A stretch of DNA of 64,000 nt from Turnera subulata (GCA_028386065.3 JAKUCV010001841.1:142606-206605); one strand, 5' to 3'. Positions 10,835 through 23,735 are shown, counted from the stretch's first letter. The notes: generated by a model from the letters alone, not told the origin. Made by a program: numbers and translations.

Positions 10835-11782
10835 CTCGACGACGGCGGCGGCGCGAGCTTGAGGAGGAAGGTGTCGCGAGGCCGGCGAGGTGGAAGCGAG
10901 CTCGAGGGCGGTGGAAGGGCGGCGGAAGCCTGTCGGCAGCGGGCGCAGGAGCAGAGGAAGCAAGATCCGCGGGTCCTCAGCCGGGTCGAAGGCGCGTCAC
11001 GGCTCCACGGTGGACGGAAGGCGACGGCGACAGCTGGGGTGAGGTCGCGTCGGCCCTGCGAGCACGGCGGTGGCGGCGGTGTGGCGTGCAGCGGCGCCGG
11101 TCGCTTCCTCGTGTACAGTGATGGAGGCGGGGTTGACGATGAACAGTTGCTCCCTCCCCTTTTTTTTTTTCATTTTCTTCTTTTCTTTTTCTGATTTCCA
11201 TTTTTCTTTCTCTCTTTTTTCTATTTTTCTATTTTGTGATTGGTTCTTCTTTTTTTTATCCTTTTTCTTTTTTTTCCCCTCTTTTTCCTCTCTGTTTCTG
11301 TGTTTTTCTTTTTTTTTCTTTTTCTTTTTTTTTCTTTTTCTTTTCTTTCTTCCTTTTTTTTCCCCTTCTTTTCTTTTTCTCTCTTTTCCTTTTTCTCTCT
11401 TTTTCTCTCCTTTTTTTTTTCCTTCTTCTTCTCCTCACCCGGCCTCCACCATTATATACTGAAAATTCACTATTTAACATGTGAATTATCAATAACACGA
11501 TTCGTCTGTATTACGGGCGAATTCGATCCGGACCAGAAAATAACAGATACCTCCTTAGTTATTTTCCGGTGTGATTTTCCGAGAAATTCCGAAACCTGAA
11601 AAATACCAACTTAGTTCCGAAAAATCCGCGGGAAAATCACGAGCGCGGGAAAACCCTCGGTTTCGAAAAACGACTCCCGATTTACCTTGAATTAATTACC
11701 CAAGATTAATTCAACAGTAAATCACGGTAAATAGACTTTTATAGTCCGGTAAAAATCCAAAATTTTTACCCGGGCTGTTACA

Positions 11783-12265
11783 CAAATTTTGCAACTTCAT
11801 GAAACTACATGTCAATATCTGTAAATCTCAAAAGGAACTATCTAAGACCACGAGACTTAGAAAAAATTCTTTAGATTTATTCTTTTCCTCTCTTTAACAA
11901 AAATTACTTCATCAAAAAACTGTTTGTTTGGCATGAGATAGACTAACCTATAAGATTTCGGCTTATGGCCAAAATGGCCTACATTGTATGGGCTAAGTAA
12001 AATTAACCTAAAGCGGTTAAGATTATGGCCAATTCTTAGATTTTTTACTTTTAAGATCTCACTTATGAATATGTACTTATACGCTATAAATTTAATAACA
12101 ATCAATGCAGAACATATATCTTTTATTTTTTGCGACATTAAAGTAGATTCGTTACCTTTTGTTACATGATTCTTTTAAGTTTATAGCTTCCATTGGGATC
12201 GATCGTAGTCTTGGTTTCAAACTCAAATACTATAGTCATAGTCTTGATTTTAAACCCAGGTATTG
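11783..12265. other. Unassigned AT-rich spacer
   Basis: Contains no recognised gene or terminal repeat. Confidence 0.5.
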
Positions 12266-12269
12266 CAAC

Positions 12270-12826
12270 TAGGGTGAGCAAAACGTCTGCATGGTATATA
12301 TCGTACCGATTTAGTGATCGATATGACCACTTCGAAGGCCTTTTTTTCGACCGCTTCCATGCCGATTTTACCCCTATACCGATCATATGATATACCTATC
12401 AAGTTCATGCCGAACCGATTTATATAGTGGGATACGTTGGATGGATGTGTGTTGGACCGTCGGTTGTCGGTACAAGCCGATACCAACGAGCCCAACACTC
12501 CCAAAATTAAATACCCAAGTCTCAAACCATTAGAATTGAGAAGTCCAAAATCAGTTCTCCACCCACTCTCCCTCAAGCCTTCTTATCTACTCTCACATTT
12601 TTCTCATCTTTATCTCCTCCCTCACTCTCCCACCAAAATTTCCGCTGTCGTCGCCTATGGTTCACACCCCTTAAATGGCGAATCGAGGGAGGGGAACATG
12701 GTAGAAGGCTCGGCGCATAAAGACCTAAGGTCATTCTTGGCCTTTTTGTGAGCTGAGACTCAATATCATCAGTATTCTGTCGGTATCGGTTTGACACGAT
12801 TCGGTTCGGGTATTTGCTCAGTCCTA
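12270..12826. mobile_element. hAT-like non-autonomous element (MITE)
   Basis: Left end CTAGGGTGAGCAAA (about 12269) and right end TTTGCTCAGTCCTAG (about 12812-12826) form short inverted repeats of the TAGGG...GCAAA type seen in plant hAT elements. Inside are GGTATCG/CGGTAC-rich motifs near both ends. The flanks share TGCAA (12264-12268 and about 12829-12833), which may be a worn 8-bp duplication. No transposase is present. Frames of 88-108 codons inside have no recognisable domain. Confidence 0.5.
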
Positions 12827-12979
12827 GGTGCAAGGGCATTCTAATCTTTTGGTTAAATCCACATCAGTTTTGCCAAGCCCGACCTAAGAGTGCTCAACAC
12901 CGTTTGTCTAATCCATTGCGGCTAAATTTGTTAAGTCGTGAGTTGTATAGTTGTTTGTTGGATTAAAGCCTTTCTTAAT

Positions 12980-13335
12980 CCCTCTGTTAGCCTCTAAAAT
13001 TGGAAGTCATCCCTATATTAACTTTTGGCTTATTTTCATCCCTCTATTCACCCCATTTGGCCTAATTTAGGCAATGTCATTGGAATCCGATAGAAAATGA
13101 TGACGTGACAAGTTTTCTGGTGCCATGTCGCTATATGGACCCACATATCAGGTGCAACAAAAAAAACCAAACCTGTGAGTTGTGGCTTTAGCAGACGTGG
13201 ACTTGTCACGCCATCAATTTCCACCAGATTCCTATAAAATAGACCAAACTAGGCATATGGGGGTGAATAAAGAGATGAAAAAAAGTTAAAATCCACAGGG
13301 ATAAATTCCAACTTGAAGGACTAACACTGGAAAAA
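12980..13335. mobile_element. Foldback/MULE-like MITE
   Basis: About 350 bp with long inverted arms: the left arm (about 12981-13105: TCATCCCTATATTAACTTTT, TTCACCCC, ATGACGTGACAAG) matches the complement of the right arm (about 13200-13335) with roughly 75% identity by eye. No internal gene. Target duplication not resolved, so class is inferred from arm length. Confidence 0.5.
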
Positions 13336-13339
13336 AAGG

Positions 13340-14708
13340 GGAATCTAATCCATTATTTTTTACTTCTCGGTAGCAAATATAAGCTTATAAAATAAAATAT
13401 TAGAATACCGTCTTAACTTTCAACTCCTCAGACAATAAAAAAATTGTCATTGTATATTAACATTTATCCTTTTTGCAACTGAAAATATTAAACTAAAGCT
13501 TGTGATTAAAAAAGAATTTAAATCTCCCCATCACATAGAAAATATTATCATTATTTTTTTCATTGAATGAAGAATCATTATTCTTACACATTCTATTTCT
13601 CTCCCTGGGTCTACCACACTTTTAAATAATAATCTCCAAATTATCTTAAATTAAAATTCTAGAATTAATTAATAAAGATAGAACGAAGATAATTTGGATG
13701 AGATAGATAAAAATCATTCATTCCTTCTCTCATATATTTTCTTCTTTCCTATTCTATGACTATTCTGTCCAATTTTTTTTTCAAGTTTATTCTCCTCAAT
13801 TATTGTGATATATTATTGCATCATATGTTTGTCATCTAGGTATTTCTTTACCTTCAATTTATAACTCGTTATCAAAATGAGTTTTTAACCTATTGAGATA
13901 ATTGTTTCTATCATTTGTTATTACACTTTAATATTTTTTTCATGCTGAAAATTATGAAACTCAATATTATTATCACGTCAAAAATTATGAAATCAAATTA
14001 TGGCTTAATATTTTTAGAAAATAAATAATTACACGTCATGGATAAGCTATTGAAATTCATTTATATGTTATTGGTCTGTGAGATAATTAAAAATAAAATT
14101 ACATTGTCAAAATCTAGTAAATCTTCCAAAAGTTTAAAATAAATGTTTGATTACTAAAAATGATTATTCCTCTAAAAGTTTTTATTGGTTGGATGCATTT
14201 TTAGGTCACAAGATTTTAGATCTGTGCATGTTATAATTATATAGTATTTTGATTCACTTTTTGCAAATTAAGTGGAGAAAACTGAATGATGCATCTAATT
14301 GTTTCAACAACAACAACATTACTAATAAAAGATTTTATGAAAAATATTGATAATGTTTTTCATGACAGATTCACGAAGAAGCAATAAATAGCCTTGGAAC
14401 CCATGATTTGTCGAATTTAATCATAATGGATTAGCCGAATGGTGTCGTATGCTCATGTGCGTAGCATTAGAGAAATTAACATGGATTGGGTTATGAAAGA
14501 ATCAGAGACTCCTTTACAGTACTTCGTAAGACCAAGCCTACACACAATTCTTGATGGAGGCTTTTGACCCGATCAAAGTTGTCTTGCAAACTGATGGTTA
14601 TGATTCTACGTTAAACCTACTCCTTATAAGACGAGTAAGAACCCATAAAAAATGTAAAGAGTGTGCATATATTGATTAACCAAACTTAGAACAAGTTAGT
14701 TCCTACTA
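13340..14708. other. AT-rich intergenic DNA
   Basis: I see no gene, terminal repeat or structured RNA here. No ORF above 60 codons. Confidence 0.6.
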
Positions 14709-15310
14709 TCTATCTATTATATATATATATATATAGCAGAGACATGGTTCAGACTGATTAAAGTAGTGACACATGGCAATTTAAAAGAATATGAAAAGGA
14801 CATAACTCAATATTAGTTAGATGTTTGATTGTTTGAGGCTTCACTAATCTTTTTTTATTCAAATTATTACTTCAAAATAATCTCTTTTAAATTATTTCTC
14901 TTTTTAAAAATAGTGATATTGAAGTTCTCTTTTTTCAATTCAAATTATCTTTTTTTAATATAGTAATAAGATTTATTATTTTTACTGAATGCATGCAGTC
15001 TCTCTCTTACTAATATAGTTTTCTCTAAATCAAACTCTTAAAATAATTTACCTTTGAATTGTATGTTTTCATATAAGTGAGTATTATTGTAAATTTTCAT
15101 AATCACTTTCTTTTCTATCCTATGTTTTTTTTAACTAATTAATTTTTTTATCTGTGGAGAAAAAACCATTTAATCTTTCTTAATTGGATGAAATTATTGT
15201 TTTTTTTTTTAGAATGAAATTGTTGTTTTAATACATCCTCATTTGATTTGTCTCTCTTAATAAATATTAATGCATCATTATTGACGTCACATGGGGTATT
15301 ATACTATCTA
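14709..15310 (+). mobile_element. Non-autonomous Helitron, copy 1
   Basis: About 600 bp, beginning TCTATCTATTATATATA after an A and nearly identical to copy 2 (19,245-22,756 without its insert). Shared internal blocks include TAGCAGAGACATGGTTCA and ATAATTTACCTTTGAATTG. Its 3' end is degraded relative to copy 2: the hairpin is mutated (GACGTCACATGGGG) and the end reads ATACTA|TC rather than CTAG|T. Solo LTR B sits exactly at its 3' end, so the two Helitrons were head-to-tail before that insertion. No Rep/helicase. Confidence 0.65.
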
Positions 15311-16300
15311 TGTAACAGCCCGGGTAAAATTTGGATTTGTACCGGGACTGTTAAAGTCGTTATACAGTGATTTACCGAATGAACTAATCTTGGGTAACTA
15401 ATTCAAGGTAAATCGGGAGTCGTTTTTCGAAACCGAGAGTTTTCCCGCGCTCGGGAGTGTCTTCCTAACTAACCGAGCCTCGGTTTTCAGTTTCGAGACT
15501 TGGACGATGCTCAGGAGAATTAATCGGATTTTCCGAGCCCAAGTCATATTTTTGGACTCGGCACGGAAAATTTCGGTTTTGCCCCGTCCCTCATCCTTTC
15601 CCTCTTTTCCTTTCTTCCTCTTCTTTCTCTTTTCTCTTTTTCTTTTCCTTCTCCTTCCCCTATTCCTCCAGCCGTCGGCCCGCTTATCTTTTTCTTTCTT
15701 TCACGTGAACCCTTGCCGGCCATTACCCCTCCCCTCACTTTCAATCTTTTCTCCTTTTTCCTCCTTGTCTCTTCTTTCTTTTCTTTTCTTTATTTCTCTT
15801 CTCCACCTCCCGATTCCTCACACCCTCTCCTGCAACTACTTCTTTTCTCTTCCTTCCCTTCCTTCACTTTCCTTCCTCTGCCCGGCTCGCACACACTACC
15901 AATGACCCCATCTCCACCTCCACACTCTCATCCCTCTCCACCAAGACAACCACCACCTGTCGCCATCATCCCTTCCTCCCCTCCCTTCTGTCGAAACCAG
16001 CCATCGCCGCCGTCGCCGTCATCTTTGTGCGCGACGACCAACAGCAGTCCGAGCAAGATGCGCCGCCTCTCCAAAGTGTCATCTTGATGCAGCCGACGAC
16101 CGATCTCCTGCATAGACCACCACCATCTCGCGCCGACGATCTCCCTTCATCCCTTGCAATCCGCGCCTCCCCGAACCGACGATGTCGCCGTGTCCTCTCC
16201 AAGCCGTCGCCTCCGTTTCCTTTCCCTATCATCTCGCCGATCTGTTCCTCGGTCTGCCGCCGCCGTAGCAGCAGACGACGAAGTCAGAGACGCCGACGGG

Positions 16301-16302
16301 GT
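16301..16302 (+). promoter_or_regulatory. Putative splice donor in the LTR B leader
   Basis: GACGGG|GTAAGCTG directly after the GC-rich block; conserved in position with the other copies. Confidence 0.5.
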
Positions 16303-18299
16303 AAGCTGTTACTCGCGTGGCTCTTCTCTCCACAGCTTTCTTCTTCCTTTTATTCCGATTCGTGTGGACTGATTTGTCTTGGTTGTGTTTGTGTGTCGAT
16401 TTGACTTTGATGTCGTTGGTGGGCTGCTATGGTTGTAGATGTGGTGTTATGGGTGGAGGATGTTACTGTACGGTGGAGTTCCGGCCATTGGAGGGTGGCT
16501 GTGAGCATGGTGGCGATGTGGGTGGCAGGAGCACTGGTGGATTTGCATGGTGGAATTGGGTTTGGTCTACTGCTAGTTGAGTAATGGTGGAGCGAGTTAC
16601 TGTTTCCGGCGTGAACAGTAATTCCGGCGGCCTCGGGAATTTTCCGGCGAGCCCGGAAATGGATCCAATGGGTAAACCCGAGCCTATGACCATATGCATC
16701 ATTAAACGAAACCCTAACAACGTTAATGAGCCCGGACTCTTAATTGTTTTATTTAAAATAAAGATTTAATTTAATTAATCAAATATTAACCCTTAATTCC
16801 ATTTATGTTTTGTAACTCGATTTATAATTTTATTCTTTGTTGGACTATTAGAAAGACCTATAGTATTCCGGTTTATTTAATTTATACTTGGACTGTTGAT
16901 AATTAAAGGCCCAATTATACTTATTTACTTGATTTAGTTGTCAAATGTAAACTTAAAAAAATATAAATATGATTATTTATGAGTTATAAACACATATGTA
17001 TAAATGACTATATATATATATATATATGTCCTATTAAATTTATGTCTAGCTAAATAATGAAGTTACAACTTGATTTATCACATAAACACATATATGGTTA
17101 AGTAGGAATTATCTACTATATATGCATAAGTATGGTCACACTAGATATACGTTTAATCTAGTATCGATTTATGTATAAATATACGTATATATACATGTAT
17201 TTTAATATGTTTATGTTTTCCCTTATCGACAAAGGGCTAAAGGGCCGGGATATCGGCTTGGAGCTCGGTTTCGGTTTTCAACTTAAAGATCGAGTATGAC
17301 TGGTATATCGATTAAAGAGGCTAATTTCATATTAGAGAAACATGGAAATAATAGGAATTAGATTTGGTATAAGACAAGCCGTATAACAATTGCTAAACCA
17401 GTTTCATGCATAATCATTTTGTTGTGCATTATAAGTGATTACTGTGTTCCTATATGTACATATAGGGTATCGGGATTTGACCGGATAGCAGTTTCAGAGA
17501 CATACCAGGTGAGGATGGATAACCCTTGATATGTGCCCGTAATACTGTGTTTGTTGTTACTTGATTGAACTACTGAGATGATTACTGTTGGTTGATTGAC
17601 TGCTACGATGTTGTCGTTGTTGTTGATGTTAGACTGTGATATTGGATTTGTGATATTGTGTTGAGAATAATGATGAACTGGTCAATGTGGATAATTGTGT
17701 GTTTTGTTGTTTGGAAGAACTACTGAGAGGGTCATTGTTGGATATTTGACTGTTATGGTTATTGATGTTGCTGTTGTTGGATTGTGCTATTGGTCGTGTG
17801 GATATTGTGATGAACTGTTAATTGTGAATAATTGGTGTTATATGTATCGTTGATGGATACTTGGTAATATGGAATTGTGTTGGGTATTTGGCTGCTATGG
17901 TTATTGTTGCTGTTGTTGCTATGATGTTGATTTGCTTGATTGGACCACTGTATGACTGTTATTGGTTTATTGAATACTATGTTGTGATTGATGTAGGACT
18001 GTGAGTAATTGATGTTATGAAACTGTTGATAGAATGGTCTGTTGTATAACTTGAGCTAATAGGAAGTTGGATAATTGTTTGACTGTTATGGATATTGTGA
18101 TTGTTGTCCGTAGACAGTATTGTGATTGGATAATTGGAATAAACTACTGACTGTGGATAATTGAGAAATGGAAATTGGAAATTGGAAATTGGAATTGATA
18201 TGATATGATGATATATGTGGGTAGTAATGGTACGACCCGATGGTTTGAAGATTAATTCTGGGATGCTATGGTCGGTTACTTGGTTTGGTTACTTGATTT

Positions 18300-18435
18300 G
18301 GTTGGCATGCTGTTGCCTGTGGTTAGGGTATACCAAATACCCAGTGGTTCGGATATACCGAATATCCGGTTGGCATGTTGATGCCTGTGGTTGGGGTATA
18401 CCGAATACCCAGTGGTTCGGATATACCGAATATCC
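18300..18435 (+). repeat. 68-bp tandem duplication in LTR B
   Basis: Two adjacent copies (18300-18367 and 18368-18435) differing at a few positions. Each holds nested palindromes (GGGTATACC...GGATATACCGAATATCC). GGGACGTTGATCCCGG-type palindromes follow to about 18520. Confidence 0.85.
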
Positions 18436-20039
18436 GGTTTTGGGACGTTGATCCCGGTATGGTCTTTTGGGTTGTTGAACCCGGTGTGATTTGATAATTT
18501 GGGACGTGGTCCCGGTATGGTAAGATTTGGTATGGTTCTTTGACCCGGCATCCGAAATTAATTGATAACCTGGTACGACCCTAGCTTGTCCAGTGACGGG
18601 GCCGGAAGATAAAATTGGTAATAAAAATTAATAAGCATTCTTATGGTCTTGGCTTTGATATGATTTAGTGAGGTTCTTCTGATGTGTGGTTTGAGTTGTA
18701 ATCCATTGTTATGTTGTTTGTGATAGTTTTCTTGTGATGCGATTGTTGTGCTTATTGTTGTGATTGTTGCATTTCTTCGAAAGTATTATGGTTGATTATA
18801 TATCTCTGTTTATCTTTCGTCGGTGAGCACTTCGGACTCACCCCTCACCTTCGGGGTTTCATCCCGTAGGATGAGTTGCTTGTAGTGCAGGAACGTACCG
18901 GGCAAGCTGAAGCGTACCCTCAGACAGGACTCGGATCCATTAGTTGCATTGGGCTTGCATATGTTATCATGTGAGTCATAAGTCTTCCGCTGTGCATATT
19001 ATTGAGTTTTCTGCTGTGTGTATATTGTGATTGGGCCATTGGGCCGGAGGATTGTCGTTGTTGATGTCCCCGGGGTTCGGGTGACGAGTTCTATGTTGGG
19101 CCGAAGGGCCGGTTTTCAGTTTTTGAGATGGGCCGTTGGCCAGTTTATTGTTTTATATGCTGTATGTTGGGCTTTGTTGGGTTGGGTTGTCACAGTTCCG
19201 GCACGTGTTTACTGTGTACGGTAAATACGGGTCGGGGCGTTTCAATCTATCTATCTATTATCTATTATATATATATATATATATACATATATATATAGCA
19301 GAGACATGGTTCAAGAGTGATTAAAGTAGTGACACATGGCAATTTAAAAGGATATGAAAAGGACATGTGGCTCAATATTAGTTAGATGTTTGACTGTTTG
19401 AGGCTTCTTTAATTTTTTTAATTCAAATTATCACTTCAAAATAATCTCTTTTAAATTATTTGAAACGCCCCGACCCGTATTTACCGTACACAGTAAACAT
19501 GTGCCGGAACTGTGACGACCCAATCATACAAAGCCCAGCATACAGTGTATACAATAAAAACTCGGGCTCAATAGCCCAAAATAAAAACAATGATAATACC
19601 ATATCCGGCCCAACAATAGTGAAAATAATGCACAATGGAAGACTTAATAATCACAAAATACTGTATGCGACACTGATGCAAACTATGGATCCAAGTCCTG
19701 TCCAAGGGATAACACCGCAGCCTGTCTGGAATGCACCAACCCTGTACCACAAATAATCCATCCTACGGGATGAAAGCCCGCAGGTGAGGGGTGAGTCCGA
19801 AGTGCTCACAACCATGGATAGATGATCAATATGCAACACTAAAATTACTCAAGGTCGAAAACAGGCAAAAACCGCCAAAAATACACCAAACCGAAAGACA
19901 AGACCCAAAACCGGTCCAAGACCAAAAAGACTCAAATAAAAATCCAATTTCCAATTTTATCTTTCCGGGCCCCGTCACGAATAAGCTAGGGTCAGACCTG
20001 GTTATCAACACATTCCGGGTGCCAGACCAAATCCAGAGA

Positions 20040-20430
20040 ACCCAGAGATCGACATCCCAAAAATACGAACCTAGGGATAGACATCCCAAAAATAATCACG
20101 GGATAGACATCCCAAGCATAGACATGCTTATCACGAGTAACCCAGGTCACGGCCACCACGAAACAGTCTTAAACCATCGAGTCGTACCACTACTTACCAC
20201 GTGACAATTATATTATCGTCATCAAAACCAAACCACAAGGATCAACATCCCTAACCAGAATACTGGGATAGACAACGCTATCCAAAACCGAGGATCGACA
20301 TCCTTATCACAAATTATTATTTATTCCCATTATACTTTAAACCAAAAAGACGCAAGGATAAACATCCAAAAACTGACATGGGATAAACATCCCGACAACA
20401 ATCAAGACCATGGGATAAACATCCCGAATC
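20040..20430 (-). repeat. Array of GGGATNNACATCCC palindromes in LTR C
   Basis: About eight to nine imperfect short inverted repeats (for example GGGATAGACATCCC and GGGATAAACATCCC), matching the array in LTR A in position and type. Confidence 0.75.
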
Positions 20431-21391
20431 AATCCACAGCAAATGCAATACTCAACAGTGCAATAACCATCAAACACAACAACCGAGTAATATAGGCACA
20501 TATAGAAGGAAATTCATCCTCACCTTGGCCGATTACTCAACTCCGGAAACAATGACCAGTCCGACGCCTGCTCCTCGGGAAACTGCTCGATATCCAAACC
20601 TATACAGCAAAACAATATATACACATAAATGCACATAATCGGTATACTATGATGCCAAAACTGCGAAATACCCCATCCCGGTTCATATCCGTTATTATTA
20701 TCTTTTACCGAAAATATTATACCGTACGTATATCCGAATATAATTTCGGTACCATACTTTAATTAAAATTCTTTTAAAAAAAACTATTTTCATAAATTAA
20801 TTATAATTTTCCAAAATTATAATCTCCATAATTTTTCCAGAAAAATAATAACCTATATAATTTTTAGAAAATATTTATATAGTATTTATCTTTTTCTATA
20901 TATAATAATATTTTCCAACACAAAATTATAATCACCTTTAATTTTCAAAGTACATGTATATATATATATTCCTCAACCATAATTGTCCAGAGAAAATAAT
21001 ACATATATTGAATTTCCAGAAATTAATTTCATGATATATATATATTTTTTTTCCAATTAGTAATAGTTTTCCAGAACATAACTTAATTATTTATCAAAGT
21101 ATATATATTTATATTTTTCTCAAAATACCAGAATTAAATTGACCATAATTTTCTCAAAGTAAATATATAATTTTTTTCCCAAAATTATATATCAGATTAT
21201 GAATAAATAAATATATATGTATATATATTGTTTTTTTTTAAATTAAATGGACTGGGCCATGAATAGTGCCGGCCCAGACCAAGGCAGCAGGCCTGCCAAG
21301 GTTCGGCCCAGCACCACACAGCCCAAGCCCAAGCTAACCCAACCCAGACTGTTCGCGACCCGTTAGAGGAAACGGGTCGAGCGCGGGTCTC

Positions 21392-21393
21392 AC
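21392..21393 (-). promoter_or_regulatory. Putative splice donor in the LTR C leader
   Basis: CCCGAG|GTGAGACC at the end of the GC-rich block. Confidence 0.5.
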
Positions 21394-22756
21394 CTCGGGT
21401 TGCAGCAACGGCGGCGCGACGAGCGGCAGGGACTGCAAGAGGAAGGCTAACGTGAGGTCGGTGACATCGAGGCGACTCGACTGGCGGTGGAAAAGCGGCG
21501 CTGTGTCGCCGGTGTCATCGTCAGCGGCGCGGAGAGGGAGATCCGTGGGTTGCACGACGGGTCAACGGCTCTAGCGGGTGCGTCCGGCGGCGTAAGGCGA
21601 CGGGGAAGGCGGCGACAGGTCGGCGATGGCTCGGGCGTCCTGCTGGTGGTGGCGGTGCGACGTGAAATGGCGGGGAACTCCTCCTGATGAACAGTACCGA
21701 GGCGGTTGAAGGTGACAGACTGTTCATATTCCGGGTTTCCCTTATTTTTCTTTTTTTTTCTTTTTTTTTCTCTATTTTCTTTTCGTTTCTTTTATTTTTC
21801 GCTCATTTTCTTTTCTTTCTCTATTTTCTGATTGGTTCTTTTTTTTCATTTACTCTTCTCTTTATTTTCCTCTGTTTTTCTTTTTTTTTCCTTTTCTTTT
21901 TTTTCCTTTTTCTTCTTTTTTTTCTCTCTTTTTTTTCTTTCTCTCTCTTTTTTTTTTCTTCTCCTCTTCCTCTCTTCTTCCTTTCCTCTCCTGCTTTCTT
22001 CTTTTTATAAACGGTGATGATACTGTGAAACCTGTGATTCATCAATAATGCAGCTTGTCTGCATTATTGAGCGCGTCCGGTCCGGACCAGAAAATAACTG
22101 ATACCCTCTTAGTTATTTTCCAGTGTGATTTTCCGAGAAATTTCGAAACCCGAAAAATACCGACTTAGGCCCGAAAAATCCACGGAAAAATCACGAGCGC
22201 GGAAAAGCTCTCGGTTTCAGAAAACGACGCTCGTTTTACCTTGAATTAATTACCCAAGATTAATTCAACGGTAAATCACGGTAAAAAGACTTTTACAGTC
22301 CCAGTAAAAATCCAAATTTTCACCCGGGCTGTTACATTATTTCTCTTTTTAAAAATAGTGATATTGAAGTTCACTTTTTTTAATTCAAATTATCTTTTTA
22401 AATATAGTAATAAGATTTATTAGTTTTACTGAATACATGTAGTCTCTGCCTTACTAATATAGTTTTCTCCAAATCAAACTCTTAAAATAATTTACCTTTG
22501 AATTGTATGTTTTCATATAAGTGAGTATTATTGTAAATTTTTATAATCACTTTCTTTTCTATCCTATATTTTTTAACTAATTAATTTTTTTATCTTTGGA
22601 GAAAAAAACCATTTAATTTTTCTTAATTGGATGACATTATTGTTTTTTTTTAGAATGAAATTGTTGTTTTAATACATCCTCATTTGATTTGTCTCTCTTA
22701 ATAAATATTAATACAACATTATTGACTCCCGTGTGACACACAGGGTATTGTACTAG

Positions 22757-23038
22757 TAAAAAAAATATAGGGACGGGCCTCGATTTTTGCAGCTGTAGAT
22801 TAATTATAATATTTAACACAAACAATTTGGCCCAACTATAGCTCCAAGCCCAACCCTAGCACTATAATAATACCAAAATTATTTTAATGCCCATCAAGGA
22901 AATCATATAGCAACTGAATGGTAGAATTGGCATGGAGAGAAATAATTATGAATTAGTTCATGGCATGATAGTTCATTAGTTTTTTTTAGCATATATCAAA
23001 ATATCTGGTTAAAATTTCAAGTTTTGTTGAAGGATAAA
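22757..23038. other. Unassigned spacer between Helitron 2 and LTR D
   Basis: AT-rich, no gene seen. It ends in ATAAA, the left target copy of LTR D. Confidence 0.6.
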
Positions 23039-23617
23039 TGAAACGCCCCGACCCGTATTTACCGTACACAGTAAACACGAGTCGGAACTGTGACAACCCA
23101 GCCAAACATGACTCAGCATACAGTGTAATCAACAAATAACCGGGCTCAACAGCCCATAATAAAAACAACAATAAAATATCATAACTGGCCCAATGGCCCA
23201 ATAATAACAAAATAGTGCACAGCGGAAGACTTTCAACTCACATAAACACTGTATGCGACACATGCAAACTATGGATCCAAGCCCGTCCAAGGGAAACGTC
23301 AACAGCCTGTCTGGAATGCAATATACCTGAACAACAAATAACTCAACCTACGGGATGAAAGCCCGCAGGTGAGGGGTGAGTCCGAAGTGCCCACCGGGTA
23401 AACCCATAAGCAAATATACATATACAACACCGCAAATAATCCAAGTCACAACACAACAACTAACCAAGGTTCTCACGAACCTTAAGTACACACTGGTTAT
23501 TCTAGACACACTATTCCAATTTTATTATCAGGGCCCCTATCACAAGTTAAATGATGGCCGTCGCCTGGTAGTCAAGCTAGCTAGCCCGTGGACCCCTCCC
23601 CGGTACCTCCACGTAAT

Positions 23618-23735
23618 AACTGGCACAGACAGGGAGCAGACCCCAAGCACACTCTCCCCCAGCGCCTAAAATATAAATAAAACTGGTACAGTCAGGGAGC
23701 AGACCCCAAGCACACTCTCCCCCAGCACCATAAAT
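23618..23735. repeat. Tandem repeat with CAGGGAGCAGACCCCAAGCA core in LTR D
   Basis: Two copies of an about 55-bp unit containing CAGGGAGCAGACCCCAAGCA followed by CACTCTCCCCCAGC, separated by about 20 bp. Confidence 0.85.

Larger units (their letters stand above)
9007..11782 (-). mobile_element. Solo LTR A (Tekay/Del-like family)
   Basis: TG...CA bounded, 2776 bp. Sense strand is minus: starts TGTAACAGCCCGGGTAAA and ends GGTAAATACGGGTCGGAGCG-TTTCA. Flanks are CAATT (9002-9006) and CAAAT (11783-11787), a target duplication with one mismatch. Sense layout: AT/GC-mixed U3, CT-rich leader (complement of about 11160-11440), GC-rich exon-like block (10780-11130), splice donor GAG|GTGAGC (10834), AT-rich stretch (10130-10730), palindrome array (9541-9900), and conserved 3' end. 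No gag-pol is attached. Frames across it are low-complexity. Confidence 0.85.
15311..19244 (+). mobile_element. Solo LTR B (Tekay/Del-like family)
   Basis: 3934 bp, longest copy of the family. Starts TGTAACAGCCCGGGTAAA and ends GGTAAATACGGGTCGGGGCG-TTTCA, flanked by a perfect 5-bp duplication ATCTA (15306-15310, 19245-19249). Sense layout: U3 (15311-15590), CT-rich leader (15590-15900), GC-rich exon-like block (15900-16300), donor GGG|GTAAGC at 16301, AT-rich stretch (16740-17220), GTT/GAT-rich low-complexity DNA (17540-18190), a 68-bp tandem duplication, then a conserved tail that includes CTAGCTTGTCCAGTGACGGGG and a GGACTCACCCCTC motif shared with all copies. No internal retroelement region. 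Confidence 0.88.
19461..22336 (-). mobile_element. Solo LTR C (Tekay/Del-like family)
   Basis: 2876 bp, sense strand minus, starting TGTAACAGCCCGGGTG and ending with the GGGTCGGGGCG-TTTCA terminus. Perfect target duplication TTATT (19456-19460, 22337-22341). Same internal order as A: CT-rich leader (complement of about 21,740-22,005), GC-rich block (21,330-21,690), donor GAG|GTGAGA at 21,393, AT-rich stretch (20,690-21,240), palindrome array (20,040-20,430). Confidence 0.88.
19245..22756 (+). mobile_element. Non-autonomous Helitron, copy 2, split by solo LTR C
   Basis: Pieces 19,245-19,460 and 22,342-22,756 together make about 630 bp like copy 1. The 5' end is a TCTATC/TA-rich start. The 3' end has a hairpin (CCCGTGTG-A-CACACAGGG, about 22,728-22,745), then TATTGTA, then CTAG followed by T, the standard Helitron terminus. 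Solo LTR C interrupts it with a TTATT duplication; copy 1 shows the uninterrupted sequence at the same point. No protein-coding capacity. Confidence 0.7.

Noticed and set aside
10732..11201. Arg/Gly/Ala-rich frames over GC-rich blocks (also 15,928-16,580, 21,334-21,727, 25,082-25,549, 26,954-27,351)
   Set aside because: Open on both strands because of GC-rich triplets; not conserved as protein among LTR copies. They may be spliced leader but not coding.
11070..11599. Phe/Ser-rich frames of 80-130 codons (also at 15,507-16,087, 21,687-22,017, 25,546-26,149)
   Set aside because: Translations of CT-rich LTR leader DNA; the same artefact appears in each LTR copy with no conserved protein.
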